Assembly: GCF_030272615.1 (NCBI RefSeq)
Contig: NC_081408.1
Coordinates: 766,727,330-766,791,329, forward strand
Origin: Cryptomeria japonica
Taxonomy: Eukaryota > Streptophyta > Pinopsida > Cupressales > Cupressaceae
Reading direction: 5' to 3'
Length of the DNA stretch: 64,000 bases
Position numbers and translations under genes: made by a program. The notes beneath the pieces are model-generated. The model saw only the letters and a list, made by a program, of their open reading frames with translations. It searched no databases and was not told where the DNA came from. Of this stretch, positions 11,316-24,073 are shown one piece after another (the stretch's first letter is position 1; each line of letters opens with the position of its first letter).

Positions 11316-11339
11316 GCTTCTAGGAGTAAGCCTAGTTTT

Positions 11340-11350
11340 GGAGAGGAGAA
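11340..11350 (+). other. Chromovirus polypurine tract
   Basis: GGAGAGGAGAA lies directly before the TG of the 3' LTR. This is the expected primer site for plus-strand synthesis. Confidence 0.93.
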
Positions 11351-12544
11351 TGTAGTACCCCTTCTTGATTGGACTAATTAGACCGATTTTATGTTGCAAT
11401 TTTCTATTCAGTTGACACTTTATTGCTCAACATTATTCAGACGTATTTGATATTATTTCATGTTTATCTGGATATTAGATGCATGAGTTATTTTCAGTAT
11501 TTCAGTACTGGTGATTTGTAGTATTTCATGGATTATTGCTTTGTACTGACATCTTACTTTATCTAGGCGATGTGTCATATATATGTTGTGTGTTTGCAAT
11601 TGTATTGGATACAAGGGGATGATTTTCCTTCACTCATTTCGGTGAGACAGGGAACATCGTGATTCTCCTTCATCGGTGTGCGTGCCGTGTATTCTATATA
11701 TTATATGCATGCATGTGTGATTCAATGATGCATGATATTGCAGGTACAAGTACCGGGTAGGTACTGGGTATCATCTCCACCTGGCTTCACAGGTCTGAGC
11801 GTGCCTTATATGTTCGATGGGAGTGGAGGAGATAGCTGTTGACCCTAGTCCTTACCCTCAGTCTACTCTTGTGAGTGTCGTTAGTCAATCGTCCATCCCT
11901 TTTGTTCGACCTTCGAATCTTCTTGCATTTCCTCGATTTGCATGCCTTAATGGTTCGGTTATTTATTTAAGTTTAAGTTGTCATTCATTGTCGGTATAAG
12001 AAATTTATTCATTATTATGCCCTTATGTCTTGAACCTAGCTTATTTGGTTAATTTATTAGATTTAAATCTATAGTTGTTTATTTTGGAAAAGTAATCATG
12101 TTTAAATCAAATGGAAGAAGTAAAATAAATAAAGTTAATTGCTTTTAATAAATACAAAATAAAGTTAAATTATTGATTTCTATTTTAGTTGAAAAGTTGA
12201 TTAAATTTCTAATTGTGAGAAATGTTTTTTTTTAAAAAAAAAAATAAAAAATTCCCATTTATTTTTGGAGGAATATGGAAAAAAAAAGTCAATTGTTTTT
12301 ATTTAAATGTTTTTAAATAGAAAAATATTTCAACCTAGAAGATTAGGTTAAAATATTTTTTCCTATTTACCCTTGTTTGGAAGGATAAAACAAATTCTGG
12401 AAAAATTTCTTGGAAGGATATGCTTGTTTGGAGGAGAAAACAAATTTTGGAAAAATTTCTTGGAAGGAGGATTTTGGGTTTTGATTTGGCTTGGAATTCT
12501 GTTGAAACTCACAATTTCTTCTTGGGAACTCTAGAGGTTGGTTG

Positions 12545-14102
12545 AATTCTTCTTGTTTATTTTTAAAATTCCATGCTTTCTTCCAATTTTCTGATTGTTG
12601 TTAAAAGTTTGGTTTATGAGTGTTGGGTTATGAGTCTTTGCTTGCCATAAGATTGTTGAAGAAGAATCCCATCAATTTAGTTATCAAATTTCAAACTCAA
12701 ACTCTCCAAGCAATTTCATAATTTAAATTATGTTTTTCATTTTGTTTATGCAAGAAATTCATTGTTTCTACTGTTTGTAGTTTGAGTTATTGTTTTTATG
12801 TCTTTGAGTAGAGTTATGCTGGCAACATTTTGCCAAGTTTTTCCCCAAATAGTTTCTTCCGTAATTTCCAGATTGGAAAAATAATTATGAGTTAAATTTC
12901 TTCTTGTCCATTCTTGTTTGGGAAAAGAAAATCAATTGGGGAATGGAGATCAAGCTTGTTCCCATTCAATTTGATTTTAAGAATGATTTGGTTTGATTTG
13001 AGAGACTTCTTCCTATCACTGTTTTTTTTTTGTCTCAGAGATTTTATTGCTGGTAAAAATTTTATTACCAGTGACTTATTTGATATCTCTATTTGTTTAA
13101 AATGTTTGTTTAAAAAAAAATTAATGAGGGATTGTTTGTCATTTTTTTTAACAGAGATGAAAATCTTTGTATTTCAATTTTGATTTCTTAGATTGTTATC
13201 TGTGTTTTCTTTTTAAAAAATTTAATTTAATAGAAAAAGAAATTTTTTTTTTATTAAAATTTGATTGGGGGCGGTGGCGGGGAGCTGGGCTCAACCCAGC
13301 CCACGCACCCCCTCTCCCAGGCAGCTTGCTGCCTTCCCCATCTTGGGGTTAGTAGCAGCGCTGCTTCCCCAAGTATGAGGTTGCAGCAAGCGCTGCTACC
13401 TCATGCTTGGGGCAGCAACACTTGTTGCATGGAGGCCTTGGGCCCCACGTAAAAAAAAAAAACTTCTTGTTTATGTTTTTTTTAATATTTTTTTTAAGTT
13501 AAAAAAAAATATTTAAATGTTAAAAAAATAATAATAATTAATGTTATTTTAATAATAAATAATAATATTATTGTTATTTAGAAATAATAATAATAATATT
13601 ATTATTTAATATTAAATAATAATATTAAAGTTATTTATTATTAATAATAATACTAATGTTAATTAATATTACTTCTTTTAGCGATTAGTTCTATTTTTTT
13701 TTGTATTTTGGAAAAATATATAAAAATGAAATGGAAGTTATTATTAACTTTTGGAATAAGGTGAAATTGGTTAAATTAAATATTAATTTTCTTTATATAA
13801 GTAATGTAATATAATCATATGATATTATATTCAATGAATATGTATCATATTGGGATTATTTTATATATCTATTTTAATTTGATTTAAATGTTGACTTGGT
13901 TATGGTTGATTTGGGGAAATTATAATTTTATCATCATCAATTGATTGGGGGTTTAAAATTTTAAATGTGGTTCCAAATTCAACCTTATTAGACATGTGAC
14001 TTCATCATTTCTTTATGTTAAATAGATGCGATTTCTTTATTTCCAGAAATCTTTATTGCAAGTATTTTATGTTGTTGACTGCTTAAAAGAAAGATTGCTT
14101 GT
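12545..14102. repeat. Segment present only in the chromovirus 3' LTR
   Basis: The 5' LTR passes directly from the sequence equal to 12,544 to the sequence equal to 14,103. The segment is AT-rich with an (AAT)n-like, partly palindromic tract at about 13,520-13,675 and a GC-rich island at about 13,262-13,450. No transposon ends or coding domain are seen. Either it was deleted from the 5' LTR after insertion, or it was inserted here. Confidence 0.85.
13350..13418. other. GC-rich hairpin in the LTR island
   Basis: Arms CCCCAAGTATGAGGT and ACCTCATGCTTGGGG (one mismatch) surround a second inverted pair, AGCAGCG/CGCTGCT. The hairpin sits in a GC island within very AT-rich DNA. Confidence 0.75.
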
Positions 14103-15442
14103 GTAGGATCTTGTGTTAATAATATTTGCAGTCTGGTTGTTTTAATGTCGTTGCAATATTGTTAAAATTGTCATTATGTCGTTGATGTTTACCCCTTAGT
14201 CAGGTGTCGATGTTTAAACCTTGAGGATGTGAGCCATTATGTGTTATGTTCCTAATGGTCAACCCTGGGTTTGTGACTGTGAGTCATTCGCTTGTGTTAT
14301 GTCTGAATTAGATATGGCTATCAGTCCCACCATAAAGTTCTCATAGAGAGCCTTATCCAGTTAGTGTCCTAGTAGAGAGAGTGGCTTTCGGACGGGGGCC
14401 GCACCCAAAGTGGATGGCAGGATAACCCCTCGAAAGTCAGCTATTAAGTGAAAACCTAATAACTTGATTAGGGGGTGGGTAGTTATTAAATTAATTAAGA
14501 TAATGTACCCTGTACACGGTTGAGTGCTTGTATAGGCTCAAGGTGTTGGGAAGGCCTGGAATGGCAAACCTACTACCTTGTCCTCACGAAAGGTTGGTAG
14601 GGTCCACATGATGCTTAGATGTAGTCAGGGGTTCAGGAGAGGTTACCAGGATAACCCAAGATGGGGGCCGGACCTATGGAGACCTACCTAGGGTAACCAT
14701 CTTAAGCCATGTGATGACACTCTCTCTTTAGGGTCACTAGTGTTTTGTGAGTTGAGTCACTTGTGTACTATGGAGTCATGTATACTGGTGTACTTATCTT
14801 TCTTGCTTGAGGGTCTTCTGCCATCTCCTAGCACGGTGGGGTGGTTCCATTATGGGATCACATGGTCGGGTGGTAGTGCCACTTTCCATCGGATATCTTG
14901 TTCTTACCTTCATGCGAGGATTGGCTTCGCCAGTGTATCTTGGTTCTTGCTTCGTGTAACAACTCATGTTCTTGATATTGTACCTTTGAGGCCCATGTGG
15001 TCATTGTATCAGCAACTTTGTAACCTTTGTACTTTATTGTTCTATGGAAGCCATGTAATTTATGGAATGTTGTAATTTAAAGATCATTGGATGTATGTTG
15101 TTTTCAATTATCTTTCATCTTATGTATAAATGAATCATTGGAAGTATATATGTTGTAACTCTTTAAATCTATCTTTTGGAAATCAATTTATGAATTTGAG
15201 TTATTTAATCATAATTGACTTTCCCTAATTTAGATGGGTAATTGGATTAACATTGTGATGTAGTTTTAATTAGAAGTAATCTTCGTTGGTAACCCTTTAG
15301 GATGTCAATGATAGACTTCCGCTTGTGTTATTATTGTGCAAAGTTATAATTAATACACTTAATCTTTTAAAATTTTTTTTATTTCACCCTTTAGTTGCCT
15401 TGTAGTGTTGCAATCCTTTAGGGTTCCTGGCGGGGCATTACA

Positions 15443-15447
15443 CAAAG
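15443..15447. repeat. Right target-site duplication (caaag) of the chromovirus
   Basis: Matches 3,955-3,959 exactly. The older chromovirus reading frame resumes immediately after it. Confidence 0.95.
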
Positions 15448-15560
15448 AGTATCTTGTGAAGTGGAAAGACAGACCAATTGAAGATTCATCTTGGATTTCT
15501 TAGGCAAAGGTGGATCATCTTGGTTTTCCTCTGACCCTAGCAAAGTGAGGGACTCACTTT
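15448..15560 (+). pseudogene. Older chromovirus: rest of chromodomain (right fragment)
   Basis: The frame continues the chromodomain broken at 3,959, with EYLVKWKDRPIEDSSWIS followed by a TAG where glutamine or glutamate is usual, then DHLGFPLT. The LVKWK and SSW features are typical of chromodomains, which bind methylated histone H3 tails and steer integration. Together with 2,888-3,959 this shows that the host element was itself a chromovirus of a different, older subfamily. Confidence 0.88.
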
Positions 15561-16349
15561 TTCAACAACCTTGGATGTTTGATGTAGGAGCATCCCTGGT
15601 TCTTGACAATCTTGCATCAACCAAAAACAATTCTTTTCAGTTTGTTTTCTATTTTACAGTTCAGCATTTCTTTCTGCACTTTCTTGTATTTTCTCATTGG
15701 ATCTTGCAGTGCTAGATTTTTCTTGTGGACATGATGATATTCCTTACCCCAAGTATGCCAGATGTTTGGATCTTTTTCTGGCAAGTTATCAATTTTGGAA
15801 TTCGAGGTAGTTTTCTGGCTTAGAACACCATAACCGCTTGGACCAATCCTTCTATTGGAGAATCTTACGGATCCTTTATATAGCTTACGAAGCTTTAGTT
15901 TATTGTTCCAACATTCCTTGGTGTGTGGCTAACCTTCCCTTTTGTCTACACCTCATCCTTTGGACTTTCTGGAGGAATCTCTTTGGCAGATGATGACCTT
16001 GTGTTTCACACATTTCATCTTGGTCATTGGCATTTGATTCTTCTTGGGCCAACACGGATCCCTCTTTATCATATAAATCAATGTAATTGAGCCTTAGAAA
16101 TCATTCATGGAGAACATAGAAGATCTATCTTGATATTAAGAGGTCCAGAGTTGACCGACATTGTAATTGGGCATGTATGTATAAGGCTCGTGAGCCAAAT
16201 CTTGTATCCCACATGTTGTCGACAAACTGTAATTGGTTTCCATGATATAATTGAATAAGTTTTGTATTGCTTCCATCATCTGGTCTGGTTTCTATGTGTC
16301 TAACACCTACTACATGGTCTGGATTGATCTCTTTGAGGTCCCTCCTAAC
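15561..16349 (+). mobile_element. 3' non-coding end, probably 3' LTR, of the older chromovirus
   Basis: This lies between the chromodomain and the Helitron-type helicase and has no credible coding frame. Its place and composition suit the 3' end and LTR of the older element, probably ending near 16,345 (cctcctaacca). No second copy is in the window, so its exact start and end are not fixed. Confidence 0.45.
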
Positions 16350-18233
16350 CATGGTTGTGCCAAAATTATATGAGGACAAAGATACTAGGGAAAAGAAATT
16401 TGAAGTAGCAAGAAATAATGACAAAATGAATTCACACAAACATTACATATTATAATTATGGAGAGCTAATATAAATTAACAAACACGTGCGAGCAAATGG
16501 AACCCTAGGAAAAAGGTAGTAGTAGTTAGAGTGTTTCCAAAGTTCCTATCCATTCCTTCAAGCTAGTCAGGAAAAATTGTTGATTTTTGTTTATCAGAAT
16601 TGTTGCTCCACAAATACTTTCATGACATAAGAATAGATATTGGTCCTGATAATGACTCCATAATATCAAAGTGAGAGTCATTTAAATATAACCCTTGGCA
16701 TGTTGAGAGAGCATCAAATATGGAAAATAATGACAATATTAGTGATTCAAAAATTGAAGACAATGAATTTATTCATGATTTTACTACAGAGCATGAATGT
16801 GAGATCATATCTAGACTACATCATGGTCAAATAATGCTGGTTTCTGAAATAGATATGTTGGGAAAAAGGGATATTAATAGACAAACAAATTGGTCTAACA
16901 AATATCAAGGTGATGAATACATAGCTCAAGAAATCAATTTTATGAATAAAATGAGAGATGATGGATGCCTTATATATGATGATATACCACAATGTATCAA
17001 CTATGGAAGCCTAAGTCACAAGCAAGAGAAAATATTTATTATTACTATGTCACACTATCATATGGATCAAAATGTGATGTCATTTTATATGATATTTCAG
17101 GGAATAGCGAGAACGCGAAAGTCATATTTAATTGGTGCAATTAGTGAAGCTCTAAAAAATACAACCATGCCTAATAAATCACCCCTTTTACCACTGACAA
17201 CAACTGGAGTAGTAGTTTTCAACATAAATGCATAGATGGAATTCATTCCAAGTTGAGAATTCCAATAAAATATTTTACTAAACTAGAAGGAACAAGATTG
17301 ACAACTTTTCAAGAAGAGATGTATCATATCAAATACATATTGTTTGATGAAATGAGATTCATTGGAGAGAAATTGTTGGAGAACATAGATTGTAGACTTC
17401 GTCAAGAATTTCCCAAAAATGGCAATCTCAACTTTGGAGGAAAATACATAATTAAAAATGAATATAATAAAGATGTCTTATTATAATAAATACAATTTAT
17501 ACATTATATTTCTATTTTTATATTTTACAATATAGAAAATAATATTTATCTATTGTTTGTAGGTATTTGTATAGTATTAGTTGGAGATCTAGGTCAATTG
17601 CCTCTAGTTACAGACAAAATAGCATATTCCAGCAATAGACGAGCAAAAATATTGTGGCAAGACTTCAAAACCATGGTAACATTGGACAAATTATTTAGAT
17701 AGAAGGGAGAAGATATTCAACAGAAGCAATTTTGTGAAATATTGACAAACTTGAGAGATGCACACCCTACTATTAATGGTTGGAAGTTGTTGATGTCAAG
17801 ATCCAACACAAATATCACTATATCAATAAATAAAGATTTTGACAACAATGTTCATTTGTTCTCAACAAATGATAGAGTTCACAATCATAACAAGAAGAAA
17901 TTGTATTCTTTGAAAGAATCTGTAGGACATAATATTGTAACTAAAGTTGGAAATTTGAATGCACAATAAGGAAATTCTCATGATGATCTTGATATGGAAT
18001 TGTTGATCTCTAAAAATGCAAGAGTAATGTTAACTTCTAATCTATGGATAGAAGTAGGTATTGTAAATGGTGTCTTAGGATATGTTCAAAATATTGTATA
18101 CAAACCTAGATGTATGCCACCAAAACCCCTGACATATGTGACAGTTAAGTTTGATAATTACTCATGATTACCATATGAGGATCAAAATCCACAAATGATT
18201 CCCATTACTGCAACACATAGGATCTACAATTCA
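16350..18233 (+). pseudogene. Helitron-type PIF1 helicase pseudogene, main fragment
   Basis: The translation matches the C-terminal helicase half of plant Helitron RepHel proteins. A pre-helicase segment (LWRANIN..QTRASKWNPRKK, about 16,460; PWHVERASN, about 16,695) leads into the PIF1 core (INYGSLSHKQ, about 17,000). The Walker A site at about 17,100 reads GIARTRKSY where GTGGTGKSY is usual, so ATP binding is probably lost. Walker B is LFDEMRF (about 17,340). The motif with VGDLGQLP is at about 17,582 and later parts run to 18,233. A 113-bp AT-rich insertion sits at about 17,450-17,563. The frame is cut by a copia-like element, resumes at 24,800 and again at 26,323. Confidence 0.85.
18229..18233. 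repeat. Left target duplication (attca) of the copia-like element
   Basis: attca here corresponds to agtca at 24,795-24,799, four of five bases matching. Helicase codons flank both sides, which fixes the insertion site. Confidence 0.7.
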
Positions 18234-18969
18234 TGTTGGGAAAATGGTGTTATACACCAAGTGCATAATAATCTTCCAATTTTGTATTATTTTATTATTG
18301 TGTGATGTGGACATGGAATTATATTGTAATATCGTATTGTATTGTTGCACCTAGGAGCACCTAGATGGATGAAACATGTAGAGATTCCCTTGGAATACTC
18401 TTGTAACCACTTGATGAGTTGTATTGACACATTGGTATTATTATATTGTATTTATTTAATATTGGGGAATGCAATTATGATGAAATACCCAATATTAAAT
18501 GTGGGTCATGGTCAGGTAGGAAAAATGTTATATTTTATTGTCACATGGTTTTGGGCACATGGTTTTGATGTAATACCACTTGGTGGTTTTTTGAGAGCTT
18601 GTGTTTATTAAAGTGACCACAAGGGTAGTTTTTTGGGTTGGTCAGTTAGCTAGGTTAGTATTTGTGAAGGAAGGAAGCATGGCATGGGATGTGTGGATTC
18701 ATGCTTGGTCATAGAGAGTTCTTGGTTATGGTTGGGTTTCAAAAGCTTTCTATAGTTGTATTGTAATGGACTCTTTTCTGAATAGCACATGGTGGAAGAT
18801 ACTTTTGGAGGTTGGGTTTTTCCCTCATGAGGGTTTTCCTAGGGTATATCTTGTGTCACATTTTCATGGGTATCTTGTCTATTCTTTGCATGTGGTTTCT
18901 ATGTGTTGATTTGATTAAAATTTATAATGGGTTATGTGGAAATTGTCATAAAGTTGGCTTTAAGTTACA
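18234..18969 (+). mobile_element. Left LTR of the copia-like element
   Basis: Starts TGTTGGGAAAATGG and ends near ...AAGTTACA. It is homologous along its length to 24,074-24,794. The exact end is uncertain by a few bases because the two copies differ there. Confidence 0.8.
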
Positions 18970-20696
18970 TTTTAAGTGATATTAGAGCTATTGGTTTAAT
19001 GGTGTTTATAACAATAGGTTGAATCCATGAATGTATGAAAGAATGAAAAGAAAAGGAAAGATATGAGAGTTTGTTGCAAGTTGTGGGTTACAAATTTGTG
19101 GGCATTTGTTGTAGATCTGGTGTTATTAAATTTGTTTCAAAATGAGTTTCTATTGATTTGCATTTTGAGGTTTTTGGGGACGGAATTTGAGATTTGACCT
19201 CGTCGGACAAAATGGACCCCATGGTTGTGATCAGGGAGGCTGGGAGGCAATTTTTTGATATATACAGTCATAAAAAAAAATAATATTATTTTATCCTTGG
19301 ATGTTAAAAACTATTTATTGGCTTTTGTTTAAAAAAAATATAGTTGAAAAATGAAAAGTGAAAATTCATTTTTTTTGAAAAGTCAAAAGAAAGACAAAAA
19401 GTAAAATTAAAATCTGCCAATTTAAAAATGAAAAAATAAAATTTGTTTTTAAAGTTTTTTATATAAAAACTTTGTTATTTTAAAATTCCCAACCAATAAA
19501 ATTTATATGCCATGTGATATTTTATGTGCCAGTGGATGGGTTTGGCCAAGGGCTAACCCAAATATTATTAAAATTTGAAAAATCAATTTTTGGCACATTA
19601 AGGAAAAATTGTAAAATGATTTTATGGAATATTGGAGAAATTATTTTGGATTCCATGCTTTCTTTTATAGTCTAATGGGTTGTTTTATTTCACAAAGAAT
19701 ATCTTGGGCATATGATGCCGTTTTTTTGACATCTTATAGTCATTGGAAAGGTGACTCAATGTAATTCATGGTTATATGATTATTTTTTCCATATTTTGTT
19801 TTTTAGGAAATGAAATGTTAGCTAGAAGTGATAGGTACCTTTATGGATTTGAGAGGTCATAACTTGAGCATATGGAGTTGGATTTTAGACTTCAAATAGT
19901 TGACAGAAATCTTTTATCAAGTAATACACTTTGGTTTAGATTTGGAGCAATTTTGACATGAATATTTACTGATATTTTTATTTGAGTTGTTTATGGTTTC
20001 TTTTAGCTTTGGTGATATTATGAGTTTATGGTATGCTACATATTGGAGATTTTTATTGGATGCCATTGTACACTCATTGTTGTATCATCATTTCTCTCAT
20101 ATTGACATGGTTATTAGTTTTGGTTTGAGTATGTATGTTGCATTATTGGGTCTACAAGTTGTGCAATGTTGTACATGGTTTATACTTACAGGATTGCATT
20201 TATGGCTTGTAAATGGGTTGTCTATACACATAGACCTTTCATTACTAATGATTCAGATTGGTGGCTTGGTTTAGTTAGATGGTTTGTGGATTTTATTCTC
20301 ATGGTGAGGAGGAGAGATGTTGTTACTAGGTATAGTCATGATGGGGGACTTGGATGGTTGACTATGTGATGCTGACAGGTTGGACTCATTAAGCTAGATG
20401 CTTGTTTTGTGAATGTGATCATGGTTTCATATATGTTCTTTGTTTTTAGGGACTTTGACATGACATGATTGGATTCACAGGTAATTTTATTGATGATGAT
20501 TTAATTTGGATTCTTGATTGGTTATGGAACTCTATATTCTCATTTGAGGATCATGGTTTATTTGGCTCTTAGGGAGCTTATGATGTGCGCTTTGAATTCC
20601 TTGATTGTTATATTATTTTGGTTGATTCTCATGGTTAGAGGATGACATTATCATATTATCATGGATAGCTTGGATAGACTTTCAGTGGGAGATTTT

Positions 20697-20701
20697 GATT
20701 C
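20697..20701. repeat. Target duplication (gattc) of the solo LTR
   Basis: gattc at 20,697-20,701 and 21,953-21,957 flank a TGTA...TACA unit exactly. Confidence 0.92.
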
Positions 20702-21952
20702 TGTAAAGCGGAAAAAAATCGAACCCTAGTTGCTCTCCCCTCTTCCAACTCCAAGGAGAGAGAAGGGAGGTTACTAGGGTTGACGGTTTTCACTTAGGGG
20801 AGACTTTACATTCAAAAGAGGGGTTGAAACCCACAAGATCCAATCCCACACAATGCAAGATTGGATTCTAGATGAGTTTCAAGGGTTAAGACAACAAGGC
20901 TACCCTCTTTTGTAAAGAATGTGGATAGAATGATTAAGCTAGGCATGCATGAAAAGTGAGAAAGATTCACTTATAAACTGAGATAGGGATATAGGATGAA
21001 GCTGCGGACCTGGAATTAGCAGTAAAATGTCGAGACGACGCTGTCCTGCAAATTTGAGCAAAAGTTGATGGGACGATGGCGCCCAGCGTGCACACGGTCC
21101 TTCGAAAAATCCGCGAAACGAAGGGGGATTTGTTCGTCTCTGCACAAGGATTCCAGATCTTCAATTTCAGCCGCGTACCTGCAACGTACACACAGAAAAG
21201 CGAAGACGATTGGGGGGTTAGGGATTAGGGGTTTGCCCTTAGGTCAAACCCCGGTTTTGGAATTAACCAAGAAATGAGAAATGTTGTAAATGTAAATGAC
21301 TGTAATGTAAAACAAGTACTAGTACCTTGTTGTAAGGATGTTTGTATCCTTACATGCGAAGGTGTAGATGTTGTTGTATGTTGTATGTTGTATGTTGTAT
21401 GTTGTATGTTGTAGTATGTGATCTCCTCTTCAATGGTTGAATCCTTGTCTTGAATGCAACACTTAGCCTTGAATGGAGACTTAGAATGATCAATTGCTTG
21501 AAGGAATGCTTGAATGCTTGAATGCTTGAATGTTTTAGTATCGCTTCCACCTTTTTTCCTGTCTTCCTCCCAAAATGGGAGAGGAAATGTAGTTTATATA
21601 CTTGCCAATTAGGGTTAAAAGACTGATTTTTCCGACCTTAGGCCGACCAGGAAAGATTATTTTCCAAATTGCAAACAAAAAGACCCGAAGCCCCAAAAGA
21701 GACCGGGCCCAAAATAGGGCCAGGGACCAGGGCGCTGGGCGCCTTGGTCTTGAAGGACCAGGGCGCTAGGCGCTCTGGTCCCACCTCCCGGGATAGCAAG
21801 GTGCAAGGAGGGATCAGGCAGGGTGCTGGAAAAATGCAGTTTTGATGTCGTGGACAAGTTTCGGGGTCTCCATTCAGGTTCCGTGTTGCGTTGCCATCGT
21901 GAAGACCGAAATGTAGTCGAAATTGCAAGTGTCGCAATTTTAGGACGCTACA
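20702..21952. mobile_element. Solo LTR (1,251 bp) inside the copia-like element
   Basis: Begins TGTAAAGCGG and ends GGACGCTACA, with perfect 5-bp duplications on both sides and no internal retrotransposon domains. It is therefore a solo LTR left by recombination, or a small non-autonomous element. It contains five copies of a 7-base TTGTATG repeat near 21,373-21,415. It also contains a doubled motif (accagggcgct..ggcgc) at about 21,723-21,782. Confidence 0.9.
21373..21415. repeat. TTGTATG heptamer tandem repeat
   Basis: Five consecutive copies of TTGTATG within the solo LTR. Confidence 0.9.
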
Positions 21953-24073
21953 GATTCTAATTATTTGTTGGTGATCTTGCATCTTCTTGGCTTGGAGTTC
22001 ATGGTTTACTTGGTGTTATTGACATTTTTTTTTGTATGTGTGTAGACCTAGATGATTTTCATTTAGGAGATGGTTATCACGATGCTATGGAGATCTTGAT
22101 ATATGGTTCAATAGGACCTTGTAGCAGTGATGTGTATTCACCATTGGATGGTGGAGGACGATCTTCTTAATGTGTAATTATTTGGAGGATGTCTTAGATC
22201 CTATTGTTGTAGAAGGATCTTTCACATTTGCGGCTACACTTGTAGGAGATGGTGATCTACATGATTTTTCAGGATGTTTACATCTTGAGGGTTCAAGGAA
22301 TCCTTTGTTGAGGTGTGGTTTATGCTTTCATTTGACATATTATCCTTGCTTGATAGGATGGTTGATATTATGTCATGGTACACTCTTGATGTGCATTTTA
22401 GAGTTTTGGCATGATATGGTTATTTGATATGTTCATATGGAGCATGTTATCTCTTTGGAAGAGATAGTTAGATCATATTGTCAAATTTTGTTCCTAATTA
22501 TATGATTAGAGCTTTGACATTGATCTTGGTATTTTTCTTTGTATTGGGTACATTATCATTTGCTTGATTACTTCATGGTGGTGCTATGTTGCATTTGGAT
22601 TTTGGCATGGATTGATTGGTTACAGGTACTCATGGATAATTTGGGATATAGCTGATGTTGATATTCTCTTGTGATTAGAGATATGTGTTGGAATGGTTGA
22701 TGGTTTCAGTAGAAAGTCCCAGGAGAATTCACTTGGTATGGACTTGAGAGGAGATGGTTCTTAGATAATTCATGATGACTTGGATACCTTGGATGAGCAT
22801 TCTCATTCCCCACTCTTGGTCTACTCAGCGGTTTACTACTTGAGAGGTATTTCCCATTGTTTTCTTTCAGGTGCATTATATTTATTCTTCTTTCATAGAT
22901 ATGGATCTAAAGCTATGGATAGATGGTTAGATCTCGATGATTGATTTGGGAGATGTATGGCATTGGTTATCTCCTTGTACATTTGAGTTATTATTATGAT
23001 GGTGTTAGTAATTAATATTAGTTTGGGAGATGGTTTATTGGGCATATTCCCTTGGTTTCAGAAAGGATATTTAGTTTGATCTTCTTGGTTATGAGAGGCT
23101 TACATCCATGTTGATTACATGTTATATATGTTTGTTTGGTCCAAGGGAGTGAATAGTGTTTTGGTGTTATCATGCTTTTCATTTGGGGTTTTATGGAGGA
23201 AGTCATACTTGACACAGTTCACATTTAGAGGTTTGTGTAGAAGGACATGCTCCAGGTTTTTATTTGCAGTGTTTCTCTCTTTGTTTTGGTTATCTTCCTT
23301 GATGTTCATATTCACATTACATTGGATTTGAGGTTGTTTGGATCTATGTGTTCATTGGTTTTGTGTTCATATGTTGGCATGTGGGAGATGTCATAGAGGC
23401 TCATTTATATCTTTCTTTTGTTGGTGTGGAGAACATGGGAGAATGTTGGAGACATGGTGTCAGAGTGGTACTTGTAGGTTATCAGTTTACGTGATGTTCA
23501 TATTAATTTGGATGTTCTTGATACTAGATGGTTATACTTCTATGATATGCTATTATTGGATTTATTTATTATATTGACATTACCTATGCAGTGGGAGTTC
23601 CTTGGTGTACAGATGTGGTAGGTATTGCACTTGGGACTTATGGTTGCATGTTATAGGTTGCATATGTTGTTGAGATGTTAATCACTTGATTTGCATGCCT
23701 TGGAGGAATGTATATTTTATGTGTTAGTACTTTTTGTGAGTGTTATTTTAGCTATGTAAATAGATACCTTTGCATTGGATACCTTTGGATTAGTGTTTGT
23801 ATTCAGATATCAGTTGGTGTAGGACTTATCATTTTTTGTGATAGATTGTGTGGCTTTCTCTTTAGATGGTATTTTTTTATGTCCAGTGGTAGTGGCATGA
23901 TGGAGGGTGGGATCATTCATTTATGAGATGGTGGTCATTTTATTTTTTGTTGTAGGTATCTTGATGGAGCACTTGGATTCTGCAATGGTATATGTGCATG
24001 GAGAGATCAATCTCTTGTTCGTGTGATAGATTACTTCTTGGCCCTTATGCAATGTATACAAAAAGTGGGAGAA

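Larger units (their letters stand above)
3960..15442 (+). mobile_element. Complete chromovirus (Ty3/gypsy), 11.5 kb, degenerate
   Basis: A full-length LTR retrotransposon with two LTRs, a tRNA-iMet-type primer-binding site, gag with a CCHC knuckle, protease, RT, RNase H, integrase, a C-terminal chromodomain-like segment and a polypurine tract, flanked by a perfect 5-bp duplication. All coding parts carry stops. From 8,091 to 11,315 there are 11 stops but no frameshift. The LTRs match at about 95% over their first 200 bp by eye, mostly differing by transitions. The 3' LTR is about 1.58 kb longer than the 5' LTR. The chromodomain position suggests the Tekay-type branch, but I cannot confirm the clade without a tree. 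Confidence 0.95.
11351..15442 (+). mobile_element. Chromovirus 3' LTR (4.1 kb, longer than the 5' LTR)
   Basis: Begins TGTAGTACCCC like the 5' LTR and ends GGGGCATTACA followed by the caaag duplication. It contains about 1.56 kb (12,545-14,102) not found in the 5' LTR, plus an approximately 40-bp partial duplication near 12,375-12,415. Which state is ancestral cannot be decided from two copies; there is no clear duplication flanking the extra part. Confidence 0.93.
18970..24073 (+). other. Non-coding interior of the copia-like element
   Basis: Apart from the solo LTR at 20,702-21,952, this is T/G-rich, C-poor sequence in which words like catggttt and gatggtt recur. Short ORFs (for example 19,987-20,274) show no domain or conserved motif. 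I see nothing that supports a gene. Confidence 0.7.

Noticed and set aside
19987-20274. Possible membrane protein ORF in the copia-like element
   Set aside because: Hydrophobic translation is expected from T-rich DNA. No start context, domain or relative is recognisable.
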